From an uncultured Bacteroides sp. (GTDB lineage Bacteria; Bacteroidota; Bacteroidia; Bacteroidales; Bacteroidaceae), in assembly GCA_900544675.1 (NCBI GenBank), contig UQVZ01000013.1:1-64000 (forward strand): a DNA stretch of 64,000 bases, in the 5' to 3' direction. Positions 1 to 8,939 of this stretch are shown here, one piece after another. A program made the translations under genes and the position numbers. The notes under the pieces were generated by a model. That model did not search any database. It saw nothing but the letters and a program-made list of their open reading frames with translations, and was not told where the DNA came from. Numbering within the stretch: the stretch's first letter is position 1; each line of letters opens with the position of its first letter.

Positions 1-60
1 TTTATTCTTTGGGCGGATTAACCGCTGTCAATGTTGGCAAACATAGTAACTTACACGTGG

Positions 61-98
61 AAGATTATTAATCTTATCGCTGTAAGATTATTAATCTT
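61..98. repeat. Two copies of a 15-bp palindrome
   Basis: AAGATTATTAATCTT occurs at 61-75 and again at 84-98, 23 bp apart. A 14-bp version lies at 49346-49359, upstream of the TonB receptor gene. The spacing is about two helical turns, as expected for paired operator sites, but small hairpins are also possible. The rest of 1-198 shows no gene that I can support. Confidence 0.6.
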
Positions 99-198
99 GC
101 AGGCGATGCACTTAGCTTCGGTCGGTCATGCAGCCAATATCCTGACTGGATTTATATATAAAGGAGAAGCAACTAGGTAGGGTATGCTTCATGCAAAA

Positions 199-1737
199 CT
201 ATCCTGCCCAGTTCTCGCGGTCCAGGTTGCGGTAGCTGATAGCTTCGGCAAGGTGTTGGGGAAGGATGGCTTCGCTTCCGTCGAGGTCGGCAATGGTGCG
301 CGATACCTTCAGGATGCGGTCGTAGGCACGGGCGGAAAGGTTGAAGCGTTCCATGGCGGTGCGCAGGAGGTTCATGCCGTGTGCATCGGGCTGGGCATAC
401 TGATGAAGCAGGCGTGAAGTCATCTGCGCGTTGCAGTGAATGCCCGGAAGTCCGGCGAAACGCTTGGCTTGTATCTGGCGGGCACGTATCACCCGCTCGC
501 GGATAGCGGCACTGGGCTCGCCTTTCTCCTTCTCGGCAAGTTTCTCGAAAGGTACAGGTACGATTTCCACTTGGATGTCAATGCGGTCGAGCAACGGACC
601 GGAGATGCGGTTCAGGTACTTCTGCACCTGTCCGGGTGTGCAAACACAATGCCGTGTGGGATGATTGTAGTAGCCGCAGGGACAGGGGTTCATCGAGGCT
701 ATCAGCGTGAAGCTGGCAGGGTAGTCTAAAGTATATTTGGCACGCGAGATGGTGATGTGGCGGTCTTCCAGCGGCTGGCGGAGGACTTCGAGCACGCTCC
801 GGTTGAACTCAGGAAGCTCGTCGAGGAAGAGCACGCCGTTATGTGCCAGGCTGATTTCTCCCGGCTGGGGATTGGTGCCTCCGCCTACCATCGCCACTTG
901 CGAAATGGTGTGATGCGGGCTTCGGAAAGGGCGTACGGCGATGAGCGAAGAGTCTTTGCCCAGTTTGCCGGCTACTGAATGTATCTTGGTAGTCTCCAGA
1001 CTCTCGGCAAGCGAAAGCGGAGGCAGGATGCTGGGCAGGCATTTCGCCATCATCGACTTGCCGCTTCCGGGCGCGCCTACCATGATGAGGTTGTGTCCGC
1101 CTGCCGCTGCCACTTCCAGTGCACGCTTTACATTTTCCTGCCCTTTGACATCGGCAAAATCGAAAGGAAAGTTCGACTGATTCCGGTAAAACTCTTCACG
1201 GGTGTTGACAATGGTAGGTTCCAGTTCGCACTTGCCGTTGAAGAAGTCGATGACTTCGGTAATGTTTTCCACACCATATACTTTCAGGTTGTTGACCACA
1301 GCGGCTTCGCGTGCGTTTTGTTTAGGAAGAATGAAACCTTCGAAACCTTGCTGGCGGGCACAGATGGCTATGGGAAGAGCACCTTTGATGGGTTGCAGGC
1401 TTCCGTCCAGACTCAGTTCGCCGATGATGAGGTAACGGTCGAGCTTCTCGGCTGATACGGCACCTGTCACTGCCAGAATGCCGATAGCCAGCGGAAGGTC
1501 GTATGCCGAGCCTTCCTTACGTATGTCGGCAGGAGCCATGTTGATGACCAACTGGCACGTGGGAAACTTATAGCCGTTGACCTGCAGGGCGGCAACAATA
1601 CGTTCGTGACTTTCTTTGACGGCAGAGTCGGGCAATCCTACGAGGAAAAATTTGATTCCCCGCGAGCTGTTGACTTCTATGGTGACAATGGTGGCGTCGA
1701 TTCCTTGAACGGCTGCTCCGAATAGTTTGACTAGCAT
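199..1737 (-). CDS. comM: YifB/ComM family Mg-chelatase-like AAA+ ATPase
   Basis: This 512-aa protein has the full family layout: an N-terminal ChlI-type domain (about residues 20-140), an AAA+ core with Walker A GAPGSGKS near residues 221-228 and a Walker B-like segment GVLFLDELPEF near 305, a cysteine-rich CPCGYYNHPTRHCVC stretch, and a C-terminal Mg-chelatase region. In naturally transformable bacteria ComM is a helicase that helps branch migration during recombination; its role in Bacteroidales is less clear. The ATG at 1737 lies 21 bp from the end of the upstream lipoprotein gene, so the two may be co-transcribed. Length and motifs are normal. Confidence 0.93.
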   Translation of the reverse strand: MLVKLFGAAVQGIDATIVTIEVNSSRGIKFFLVGLPDSAVKESHERIVAALQVNGYKFPTCQLVINMAPADIRKEGSAYDLPLAIGILAVTGAVSAEKLDRYLIIGELSLDGSLQPIKGALPIAICARQQGFEGFILPKQNAREAAVVNNLKVYGVENITEVIDFFNGKCELEPTIVNTREEFYRNQSNFPFDFADVKGQENVKRALEVAAAGGHNLIMVGAPGSGKSMMAKCLPSILPPLSLAESLETTKIHSVAGKLGKDSSLIAVRPFRSPHHTISQVAMVGGGTNPQPGEISLAHNGVLFLDELPEFNRSVLEVLRQPLEDRHITISRAKYTLDYPASFTLIASMNPCPCGYYNHPTRHCVCTPGQVQKYLNRISGPLLDRIDIQVEIVPVPFEKLAEKEKGEPSAAIRERVIRARQIQAKRFAGLPGIHCNAQMTSRLLHQYAQPDAHGMNLLRTAMERFNLSARAYDRILKVSRTIADLDGSEAILPQHLAEAISYRNLDRENWAG

Positions 1738-1758
1738 TTAAGGTTATGATATTTGGTT

Positions 1759-2763
1759 TTATTTATCTGTCAGTTCTTTCGCCTTCTCGTAAAGTCCTTC
1801 TCCGTAAAGTCCGGTGGCAATGATTTTACGGCTGTTGTTTATCAGGATATTGTCGGGCAACGAGTAGATGGCGTTCTGCTTTACGATGGTGTTTCCCCAT
1901 CCTTTGAAGTCGCACGTCTCTATCCATTGCTTGGTGTCTTCCTTGCAGGCTTTCAGCCATTTGTCTTTTTCGTAGTCCAATGAGACATTCAGTATCTTGA
2001 ATTTCTTTTCGGGAAGTCGTTTTACGAGGTTGGCAAGCGAGTCGCGCCGCACCAGGCTCTCCGTGTTCCAGCTTGCCCAGAAGTTGAGCAGGATATAGCT
2101 GTCTTTTTCTCCGCTCCACGAGATGTATTTCCCTTCACGGTCTTTGCACGAGAAATAGTTGACATATCCTTCCGAAGTCCGCTTTACATCAGTCTGGGAA
2201 GGCAAGGTTTTCAGTACGATGCTCAGCAAGCGGCTGTCCTTGATGTTTCCCGCCAGGGGAGCGACCAGCTGGTCTATTTTCTTGATGTCGGGCTGGGGTG
2301 TCTGGATAAAATATTGGTTGATGAGATAGGCGGAAGCAAACGAGGCAGGATGGGTCTGGATGAAGTTTTCCACGGCTTTCATAATAGCTGTCGAGTCCTT
2401 CAGGGGTTGCAGTTCTTTCAGCAGGGTGCCGTATGCTCCGTTATCGCCGTCTCCTTGGATGTCGGGTTGGGCAAAAGTGCCTGCCAGAGTCACTTGCTGT
2501 GCCTTGTCGGCAAAGAAAGGAATCACTTCGCCTTCTTCCGATACCAGACGGAACAGGGTAAGGGTATCGGGAAGGAAAGCATAGTTGAACTTGCCTTCTT
2601 TGGGGAAAATGGTGTCCAGTTTAGAGACCGGGTCATCATAAACTACCAGAATCGGCTGGTCGGTTAAGTCCGTCATTTCGGCTTGAAGTACGAAGCGGTC
2701 GTCTTTCTTGCAGGCGGCGAGGGCAAGTATTATAAGTGCGATAAGCGGTGCAACTATCTTCAT
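1759..2763 (-). CDS. Thioredoxin-like lipoprotein with DUF4369-like N-terminus, lacking the CxxC
   Basis: The ATG at 2763 follows GAAAGGAG, so I prefer it to a TTG four codons upstream. A lipoprotein signal ends in LAAC with Cys18. Residues of about 25-110 resemble the DUF4369 domain that precedes thioredoxin folds in Bacteroidetes. The C-terminal half reads LLNFWASWNTESLVRRDSL where active relatives have WASWCGPC, so both catalytic cysteines are missing. It is probably anchored in the outer membrane or periplasm, but thiol-disulfide exchange is unlikely. It may act in binding or scaffolding instead. The fold assignment is good; the function is unknown. Confidence 0.8.
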   Translation of the reverse strand: MKIVAPLIALIILALAACKKDDRFVLQAEMTDLTDQPILVVYDDPVSKLDTIFPKEGKFNYAFLPDTLTLFRLVSEEGEVIPFFADKAQQVTLAGTFAQPDIQGDGDNGAYGTLLKELQPLKDSTAIMKAVENFIQTHPASFASAYLINQYFIQTPQPDIKKIDQLVAPLAGNIKDSRLLSIVLKTLPSQTDVKRTSEGYVNYFSCKDREGKYISWSGEKDSYILLNFWASWNTESLVRRDSLANLVKRLPEKKFKILNVSLDYEKDKWLKACKEDTKQWIETCDFKGWGNTIVKQNAIYSLPDNILINNSRKIIATGLYGEGLYEKAKELTDK

Positions 2764-2820
2764 GTCTCCTTTCAATTAGATTGATTCCTTTGCGAATGTA
2801 CATAAATTATTTGGAATAAA

Positions 2821-2851
2821 AAAGCCGGAATGCGATTTGCATCCCGGCTTT
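2821..2851 (-). terminator. Intrinsic terminator after the TPR lipoprotein gene
   Basis: AAAGCCGGAATGC and GCATCCCGGCTTT form a 13-bp stem with one mismatch and a five-base loop. On the minus strand it is followed by a T run, so it would end transcription of the TPR lipoprotein gene before the next minus-strand gene. Confidence 0.85.
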
Positions 2852-2874
2852 CCTAAAAATCACTTCAGATATGA

Positions 2875-4551
2875 TTATTGGATTTCGTTAGCGTATTTAG
2901 CGAACTCACGGTCATTCTGAGCTTGAGCAGCCAAGTTAGCGTCTTTCTGAGCTACTTTGTCCATGCTTGTCTTAACCAAGTCGGCGTTGTTGGTGCGGGC
3001 ACCTACGATAGCCATCAGGTAATCGGTGTAAGCATCCGGATTCTTAACAGCAGCCAGTGTGCTCTTAGCCTTGTTGTAGTCTTTAGCCAAGATCTGAGCC
3101 AAAGCAGCCGAGTTGGTCTTGGTGTCACCGAATGCCTGTACGGCGCGGTCGTACTGACCTTGTTTGATATACAGGTTACCCAGTGCTTCGTTAGCTGTGT
3201 TGGCACCCGTAGATTTGCTCAGGTAAGTTTCAGCTTCTGCAACGTTGCCTTTGCACAATGCGCACAGACCGAGGTTGGTGTTAACTTCAGCAGCGTTAGC
3301 GTCTTTGCTAGCAGCTTGTTTGAAGTAGTTTTCAGCAGCATTCAGGTCACCTGCAGCGTATGACATCATACCCAGGTTGTTGTATGCACGGTAGTCGTTC
3401 GGATATTTTTCGATAGCTCTCTTATAGATAGCTTCCTTACGTGCGTTGTCTTGAGTCAGGGTAGCGGCATACAGCAATTCGTCTACGCTGATAGAATCTT
3501 CTTTAGCGTCGAAAGCAGCGTTGATTTCTTCGTCGCTACGTCCGATAACATCGTAGTTAGCGGTCAGGCGGGCACGACGCAATTGCGGAAGGATTTCGTC
3601 AGCCAAGGTCTTGTAAACAGAAGAGATGTTCTTGATTTCTGTTTCACGTTGTTCAGGATCTTGGTACATAGAGAGAACACGCAAGATGAGGTCTTTATCC
3701 TGGATGTTTGATTTAGAAACCAGTTCCTGGAATCCTTCCCAGTCTTGTGCAGTGTATTTAGCGTCAACTTCTGTGTTGATTTCGCTCTTCTTCAGTTCCT
3801 TGTTCAGGTATTTTTCAGTGTTTTCCTGACGGTCTTCAGCCAAACCGGTATTCAGTTTCACACCACCATCCGGAGATGCGTAAGCAGAAATTTCGATGTT
3901 GTTCAGCTTGTAGTTCTTTGTGTCACCGGCTACGGCTACGACTTTCTTGTTGAAGTCTTTCATGTTGTCCGACTTCAATTCGCTTGCGCGGATGTTAGCC
4001 TGCTGGATCAAGAACATGATTTGAGCTTCCTGAGCTTGTTTGATGATGCGTTGGAAAGCGTCTGCTGCGTATGCTGCGTTAGCCGATTCAACGGTAGGAA
4101 GTTCAGAAGTAGCGATTACACCGTCTGCAATCTTTACAGAAGGAATGGTGTATTCTTTTTTGCCTTTCTTGATTTTGAAATCAAGATACAGTTCAGATTT
4201 AGCCATTTCGGGAACATAGTCGAAAGAGGCTTTCATCGTATAAGTACCACCAGCCTTGTAAGAGATAGTCTGGTCGTTGCCTTGTACTTTTTCACCTTGG
4301 AAATTAGCCGGCTGGCCTTTAGCTTCGCCGCCATCCCATCTCAAAACCGGAGTAACTTCAACGGTCGCGTTTTTCTTGAAATACTTTTCGGGGAACTTGC
4401 CTGTGATAGTTACAGGAACTTTACCGCCGATAGCTTCCAATACTTCAGGATCAGTTGTGAAATAGCTCGGGTCCAATTCACCCATCTTGCTACAAGAAGA
4501 GAAAGCAAGAACTAACAATGCCACTAAGGGCAAATACAACTTTTTAATCAT
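2875..4551 (-). CDS. TPR-repeat lipoprotein with an OmpA-like middle region
   Basis: This 558-aa protein begins with a lipoprotein signal ending in LAFSSC (Cys20). The N-terminal third (about 30-150) looks like beta-rich domains. A middle stretch with IEISAYASPDGG and LAEDRQENTEKYL resembles the peptidoglycan-binding core of OmpA C-terminal domains. Several tetratricopeptide repeats follow (about 370-520; YRAYNNLGMMSYAAGDLNAAENYF is typical). Proteins of this type are common in Bacteroidales and I infer an envelope structural role. It has its own -7 element and a strong terminator, so it is probably a single-gene unit. No specific partner can be named. Confidence 0.8.
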   Translation of the reverse strand: MIKKLYLPLVALLVLAFSSCSKMGELDPSYFTTDPEVLEAIGGKVPVTITGKFPEKYFKKNATVEVTPVLRWDGGEAKGQPANFQGEKVQGNDQTISYKAGGTYTMKASFDYVPEMAKSELYLDFKIKKGKKEYTIPSVKIADGVIATSELPTVESANAAYAADAFQRIIKQAQEAQIMFLIQQANIRASELKSDNMKDFNKKVVAVAGDTKNYKLNNIEISAYASPDGGVKLNTGLAEDRQENTEKYLNKELKKSEINTEVDAKYTAQDWEGFQELVSKSNIQDKDLILRVLSMYQDPEQRETEIKNISSVYKTLADEILPQLRRARLTANYDVIGRSDEEINAAFDAKEDSISVDELLYAATLTQDNARKEAIYKRAIEKYPNDYRAYNNLGMMSYAAGDLNAAENYFKQAASKDANAAEVNTNLGLCALCKGNVAEAETYLSKSTGANTANEALGNLYIKQGQYDRAVQAFGDTKTNSAALAQILAKDYNKAKSTLAAVKNPDAYTDYLMAIVGARTNNADLVKTSMDKVAQKDANLAAQAQNDREFAKYANEIQ

Positions 4552-4623
4552 GATTTTTACTATTTGGTTTGTTATTAAATATAATATCTAGTCTCGGTTT
4601 TTATTTCGTTTAATTATTTGGGG

Positions 4624-4631
4624 CAAAGATA
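4624..4631 (-). promoter_or_regulatory. -7 element for the TPR lipoprotein gene
   Basis: On the minus strand TATCTTTG matches the Bacteroides -7 consensus TAnnTTTG, 73 bp upstream of the start codon. I see no clear -33 TTTG. Confidence 0.7.
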
Positions 4632-4714
4632 AGAAAAACTCTATTAGCTGTTAACTTTTTGCTCTTTTTTTTTAAACAGATATTAAAAAAAAGATTAATT
4701 CGAGGGTAAAACGC

Positions 4715-5626
4715 TCATTCTGCACGTGTTTTCTTGTTGCGCGGGTGGTGTTCGATGATTTCCTGGCGAAGCATATTGCGGTCGATGTGGGTATAGATTT
4801 CCGTAGTTCCGATGCTCTCATGACCCAGCATGCACTGGATGGCACGCAGGTTGGCGCCCCCTTCCAGCAGATGGGTGGCAAAAGAATGGCGGAACGTGTG
4901 TGGGCTGATGGTCTTTTTCAGTCCGATGCGGTCGGCTAACTCCTTTATTATATGGAATACCATGATGCGTGAGATATTTTTGCCGAAGCGACTGATGAAG
5001 ACAAAGTCTTCGTACCCCGGCTTGATTTTTGCTTCCTCCCGCTCTACGAAATAATTTTTTAGCTCATTGATGGCACGCGGAGAGATAGGGACCAGCCGTT
5101 GCTTGCTCCCTTTGCCTTCTACTTTGATGAAGCTTTCGTTCAGATACAGGTCGGACAGCTTGAGGTTGCACAGCTCGGATACCCGTAAGCCGCAACTGTA
5201 CAAGGTTTCCAGGATGGCACGGTTGCGCTGCCCTTCGGGTGTGCCTTGGTCGATGGCACCTATCAGGGCATCTATTTCCTCTACGGTCAATACATCGGGC
5301 AGGTGTTTGCCCAGCTTGGGCGATTCGAGCAGTTCGCTCGGGTCCTGACGGATATAGTCGTCCAGCGTAAGGAAGCGGTAAAATGAGCGTATCCCCGACA
5401 AGATGCGGGCTTGCGAGCGGGGATGGATGCCGATGTCGTGCAGTCCTGCCGAGAAATTCTCCAAGTCTGCCAAGGTAGCCTGAGTGAAGTCGATGCCTTC
5501 CAGGGTGAAATAGGCAAGCAATTTGTCGAGGTCGGTCAGGTAAGCCTGTATGGTGTTTTCCGACAAAGACTTTTCCAATTTCAGGTATTGTCTGTACTTT
5601 GTTATTATCTTCTCGTTGGTTTTCAT
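4715..5626 (-). CDS. xerD: Tyrosine recombinase XerD
   Basis: The protein has an N-terminal SAM-like core-binding domain (KLEKSLSENTIQAYLTDL) and a C-terminal catalytic domain. Visible catalytic residues are the first Arg in SCGLRVSEL, the HxxR box in HTFRHSFATHLL, the His in LGHESIGTTEIY and the nucleophile Tyr in EIYTHI. I use the ATG at 5626 (303 aa), which gives the usual XerD N-terminus; an upstream start would overlap the aroQ promoter. XerD resolves chromosome dimers at dif with XerC. No mobile-element genes flank it, which supports the housekeeping role. Confidence 0.92.
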   Translation of the reverse strand: MKTNEKIITKYRQYLKLEKSLSENTIQAYLTDLDKLLAYFTLEGIDFTQATLADLENFSAGLHDIGIHPRSQARILSGIRSFYRFLTLDDYIRQDPSELLESPKLGKHLPDVLTVEEIDALIGAIDQGTPEGQRNRAILETLYSCGLRVSELCNLKLSDLYLNESFIKVEGKGSKQRLVPISPRAINELKNYFVEREEAKIKPGYEDFVFISRFGKNISRIMVFHIIKELADRIGLKKTISPHTFRHSFATHLLEGGANLRAIQCMLGHESIGTTEIYTHIDRNMLRQEIIEHHPRNKKTRAE

Positions 5627-5636
5627 TTCTTTTTCG

Positions 5637-5644
5637 TATCTTTG
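5637..5644 (+). promoter_or_regulatory. -7 element for aroQ
   Basis: TATCTTTG lies 46 bp upstream of the aroQ start. It sits between the divergent xerD and aroQ genes, just behind the xerD start codon. Confidence 0.65.
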
Positions 5645-5689
5645 CCCCGAATTTTTCAGCAAAGTTATTAAAAAGTTTACTCAAAATAT

Positions 5690-6118
5690 ATGATGAGGAT
5701 ACAAATAATCAATGGTCCCAACATCAACCTGTTGGGAAAACGCGAGCCTACTATTTACGGCTCGAAGTCGTTTGAAGACTACTACCAGACGCTGAAAGAA
5801 CGCTATCCGGAGGTAGAATTCGATTATTTCCAGTCGAATGTCGAAGGTGAAATGATTAACAAGATTCACGAAGTGGGCTTTTCCTACGACGGAATCATCC
5901 TGAATGCCGGAGCCTATACCCATACTTCTATCGCTCTGCAAGACGCTATCCGCTCGGTGACTGCTCCGGTTATCGAGGTCCATATATCTAATGTACACGC
6001 GCGGGAGGAGTTCCGTCATAAGTCGATGATCGCATGTGCGTGCAAAGGAGTGATTTGCGGATTCGGGCTGGATTCGTACCGCCTGGCTTTGGAGGCTTTG
6101 ATTCAGTTGACGAGGTAA
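5690..6118 (+). CDS. aroQ: Type II 3-dehydroquinate dehydratase
   Basis: The 142-aa protein is the normal length for the small dodecameric type II enzyme, which converts 3-dehydroquinate to 3-dehydroshikimate. NGPNINLLGKREPTIYG carries the catalytic Tyr and Arg loop, LNAGAYTHTSIAL the conserved Asn, and EVHISNVHAREEFRHKS the catalytic His and substrate-binding Arg. Two start codons are possible (5690 and 5693). The final codons and the stop are made of the intergenic repeat unit that continues downstream, an oddity described in the findings. It is divergent from xerD. Confidence 0.95.
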   Translation: MMRIQIINGPNINLLGKREPTIYGSKSFEDYYQTLKERYPEVEFDYFQSNVEGEMINKIHEVGFSYDGIILNAGAYTHTSIALQDAIRSVTAPVIEVHISNVHAREEFRHKSMIACACKGVICGFGLDSYRLALEALIQLTR

Positions 6119-6120
6119 TA

Positions 6121-6200
6121 AGTTGACAAGTTGACGAGGTGACAAGGTTCTGAATACATCGGCAAGGCTATCTGAAAACCTTGTCAACTCGTCAACTTGT
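6121..6200 (+). repeat. Tandem-unit hairpin, AGTTGAC family
   Basis: The left arm (6121-6149) repeats a unit close to AGTTGACRAG and the right arm (6177-6200) is its reverse complement. The structure can fold into a long hairpin after aroQ and may end transcription or stabilise the mRNA end. The same family recurs at 8491-8582. Confidence 0.75.
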
Positions 6201-6246
6201 TTCCTTGTTACCTATTAAATAAGAACACTAAAAACTTAGAACAGAT

Positions 6247-7707
6247 ATGATGCTCAAACAAACCAAAATCGTTGCGTCTATTTCAGACTTACGTTGTGAT
6301 GTTGATTTTATCAGAGACCTGTTTAATGCAGGTATGAACGTGGTACGTATGAATACCGCCCATGCCAGCCGTGAAGGTTTCGAGACGCTGATTGCCAATG
6401 TACGCCAAGTGTCCAACCGTATCGCCATCCTGATGGATACCAAAGGACCGGAAGTGCGTACAACGGTAAGTGCGGAAGGACCGATTGATTTCAAGACCGG
6501 TGATAAAGTCACCATCGTCGGCAAGCCTGACCAGGAAACGACACGCGAGTGCATTGCGGTCTCTTACCCGAACTTCGTACACGACCTGCCGGTAGGTGCA
6601 AATGTATTAATTGATGATGGTGAACTGGGACTGAAAGTCGTTAGTAAGAATGAAGATACGTTGTTCTGTGAGGTGTGCAACGATGCTACGTTGGGCAATC
6701 GGAAAAGCGTGAATGTGCCGGGTGTACGCATCAACCTGCCTTCGCTGACCGAAAAGGACCGCAACAATATCTTGTATGCCATCGAAAAAGATATTGATTT
6801 CATTGCACACTCGTTTGTGCGCAACAAACAGGATGTGCTTGATATCCGTGAGATACTCAATGCACATCATAGCGATATCCAGATTATCGCCAAAATTGAG
6901 AACCAGGAAGGGGTGGACAATATCGACGAGATTCTGGAAGTGGCAGACGGCGTGATGGTGGCACGCGGTGACTTGGGTATCGAAGTGCCGCAGGAACGTA
7001 TTCCGGGCATCCAGCGCAAACTGATTAAGAAATGTATCCTGGCACGCAAACCGGTGATTGTGGCTACTCAGATGCTGCATACGATGATTAACAACCCGCG
7101 TCCTACCCGTGCCGAGGTGACCGATATTGCCAACGCCATCTATTACCGTACCGATGCCCTGATGCTGAGCGGCGAAACGGCATACGGAAAATATCCGGTA
7201 GAAGCCGTGAAGACCATGACGAAGATTGCGGCTCAGGCGGAAAAAGACAAGATGGAAGAAAACGATATTCCTATTCCCTTGACTCCGGAAAATACCGATG
7301 TGACCAGCTTCCTTGCCAAACAGGCGGTACGCGCCACGACTCTGATGCCTATCCGCGCCATCATTACCGATAGCTTCAGCGGACGCACGGCACGCAACCT
7401 GGCGGCTTTCCGTGGCAAATATCCGGTGCTTGCCATCTGCTACAAGGAAAAGACGATGCGTCATCTGGCTTTGTCGTACGGTGTAGAAGCCATCTACATG
7501 CCCGAGAAAGCCAACGGACAGGAATATTACTTTACGGCATTGCGCAAATTGTTGAACGACGGTGTGCTGACTCCCAAAGAGATGGTGGCATACCTGAGCG
7601 GCGGAAAGAAAGGCACGCATACTTCGTTCCTCGAAATCAACCGGGTAGACGATGTGCTGGAAGATACCGACAATTACGTATTGCCTAACAAGAACAGATA
7701 CTTGTAA
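6247..7707 (+). CDS. pyk: Pyruvate kinase
   Basis: The 486-aa protein converts phosphoenolpyruvate and ADP to pyruvate and ATP in glycolysis. MDTKGPEVRT is the N-terminal active-site segment. AKIENQEGVDNIDEIL and GVMVARGDLGIEVP form the signature that binds metal and substrate, and TQMLHTMINNPRPTRAEVTDIANAI follows in the barrel. A C-terminal allosteric-type domain (about 350-475) is complete. It lies between two hairpin repeats, which suggests a separate transcription unit. Confidence 0.95.
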   Translation: MMLKQTKIVASISDLRCDVDFIRDLFNAGMNVVRMNTAHASREGFETLIANVRQVSNRIAILMDTKGPEVRTTVSAEGPIDFKTGDKVTIVGKPDQETTRECIAVSYPNFVHDLPVGANVLIDDGELGLKVVSKNEDTLFCEVCNDATLGNRKSVNVPGVRINLPSLTEKDRNNILYAIEKDIDFIAHSFVRNKQDVLDIREILNAHHSDIQIIAKIENQEGVDNIDEILEVADGVMVARGDLGIEVPQERIPGIQRKLIKKCILARKPVIVATQMLHTMINNPRPTRAEVTDIANAIYYRTDALMLSGETAYGKYPVEAVKTMTKIAAQAEKDKMEENDIPIPLTPENTDVTSFLAKQAVRATTLMPIRAIITDSFSGRTARNLAAFRGKYPVLAICYKEKTMRHLALSYGVEAIYMPEKANGQEYYFTALRKLLNDGVLTPKEMVAYLSGGKKGTHTSFLEINRVDDVLEDTDNYVLPNKNRYL

Positions 7708-7720
7708 TTTAATATATATA

Positions 7721-7841
7721 GGAGTTAAGAAGTTAAAGGAGTTAAAGAAGTTAGAGTACAATACCGTGAGATGATTGTTCTTTGACTTGATTCCTTGCAA
7801 TTCCCTTTAACTCTTTTAACTTCTTTAACTCCTTTAACTTC
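7721..7841 (+). repeat. Tandem-unit hairpin, AGTTAAAG family
   Basis: The left arm (7721-7756) consists of units near GGAGTTAAAGAAGTTAAA. The right arm (7804-7841) is the complement and ends six bases before the next start codon. The loop is about 47 bases. The architecture matches 6121-6200 but the unit sequence differs. Confidence 0.75.
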
Positions 7842-7847
7842 TGACTA

Positions 7848-8495
7848 ATGAAAGAAACCGATGCATTGGATGCATACATCCTCGGGCATATCGACGAGGA
7901 GAGCGATTACCTGAAGGCGCTGTACCGGGCGACTCACGTCAAGTTGTTGCGCCCCCGTATGGCTTCGGGGCATTTGCAGGGACGGATGCTGAAGATGTTT
8001 GTTTCGATGATACGCCCGAAGCAGGTGCTCGAGATAGGTACGTATAGCGGCTATTCGGCTTTGTGCCTTGCCGAGGGACTGGAAGAAGGGGCTATGCTCC
8101 ATACGTTCGAAATCAACGATGAGCAAGAGGACTTTACCCGTCCCTGGCTTGAAGGTTCGCCTTATGCGGATAAAATCAGGTTCTATATCGGCGATGCCTT
8201 GCAGATGGTTCCGAAGATGGACATTACTTTCGACCTTGCCTTTGTAGACGGCAACAAGCGTGTCTACATCGACTATTACGAAATGATATTGCCCAAGCTC
8301 CGTGCGGGAGGCTATATCATTGCCGACAACACCCTGTGGGACGGACACGTATTGGAAGAACCTCGGAACGCCGATACCCAGACCATTGGCATCAAGAAGT
8401 TCAACGATTATGTAGCTGCTGACCGGCGTGTAGAAAAAGTTATCCTGCCCTTGCGGGACGGATTGACGATTATCAGGAAAAAAGAAATCAGTTGA
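7848..8495 (+). CDS. Class I SAM-dependent O-methyltransferase
   Basis: This 215-aa protein matches the caffeoyl-CoA/catechol O-methyltransferase-like family. VLEIGTYSGYSAL is the SAM-binding motif, HTFEIND holds the acidic residue that binds the SAM ribose, and LAFVDGNKRVYIDYYE plus IIADNTLWDGHV supply the metal-binding acidic residues. The natural substrate in Bacteroidales is unknown. The right arm of a hairpin repeat ends just before the start codon, so no ordinary ribosome-binding site is visible. The stop codon falls in the first unit of the next repeat. Confidence 0.88.
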   Translation: MKETDALDAYILGHIDEESDYLKALYRATHVKLLRPRMASGHLQGRMLKMFVSMIRPKQVLEIGTYSGYSALCLAEGLEEGAMLHTFEINDEQEDFTRPWLEGSPYADKIRFYIGDALQMVPKMDITFDLAFVDGNKRVYIDYYEMILPKLRAGGYIIADNTLWDGHVLEEPRNADTQTIGIKKFNDYVAADRRVEKVILPLRDGLTIIRKKEIS

Positions 8496-8582
8496 CAAGG
8501 TATCAGTTGACAAGTTAACAAGGTATCGGTTAACGAGGTATTTAAAAACCTTGTCAACTTGTCAACTCGTCAACTTGTCACC
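8491..8582 (+). repeat. Second AGTTGAC-family hairpin
   Basis: The left side (8491-8540) carries units such as AGTTGACAAGGTATC. The right arm (8547-8582) carries AACCTTGTCAACTTGTCAAC. It starts inside the stop codon region of the methyltransferase gene and ends about 20 bp before rbfA. Confidence 0.75.
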
Positions 8583-8603
8583 TATATAAAAATAAAAGAA
8601 CAT

Positions 8604-8939
8604 ATGGAAACAACCAGACAAAACAAGATAGCCCGCCTGATTCAGAAAGAATTGAGCGAGATGTTCCAGCAACAGACACGGGCGATGCACGGTGTATTGG
8701 TATCGGTAAGCGTGGTACGCATCAGCCCCGATATGAGCTATGCGCGTGCTTACCTGAGCGTGTTCCCTTCGGAACGCGCCGAAGAAATCGTGAAAAACAT
8801 CAACGATAATGTGAAGTCCATCCGCTATGAACTGGGGACTCGCGTACGCTACCAGCTTCGTATCATTCCCGAACTGAAGTTTTTCATAGATGATTCGCTG
8901 GACTATGCGGCACATATCGACGAGCTTCTGAAGAAATGA
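8604..8939 (+). CDS. rbfA: Ribosome-binding factor A
   Basis: The 111-aa protein has the single KH-like fold of RbfA, with METTRQNKIARLIQKELSE at the start, VSVVRISPDMSYARAYLSVF in the middle and ELKFFIDDSLDYAAHIDEL near the end. RbfA helps mature the 16S rRNA 5' end in the small ribosomal subunit. I choose the ATG at 8604; an earlier in-frame start would lie in the repeat. Its stop overlaps the next start codon (ATGA), so the two genes are translationally coupled. Confidence 0.95.
   Translation: METTRQNKIARLIQKELSEMFQQQTRAMHGVLVSVSVVRISPDMSYARAYLSVFPSERAEEIVKNINDNVKSIRYELGTRVRYQLRIIPELKFFIDDSLDYAAHIDELLKK

Noticed and set aside
4715..5626. Integrase of a mobile element
   Set aside because: Sequence and length fit XerD, and the neighbours are housekeeping genes.
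6121..8582. CRISPR array
   Set aside because: The direct repeats form the arms of hairpins and have no uniform spacers; no cas genes are nearby.
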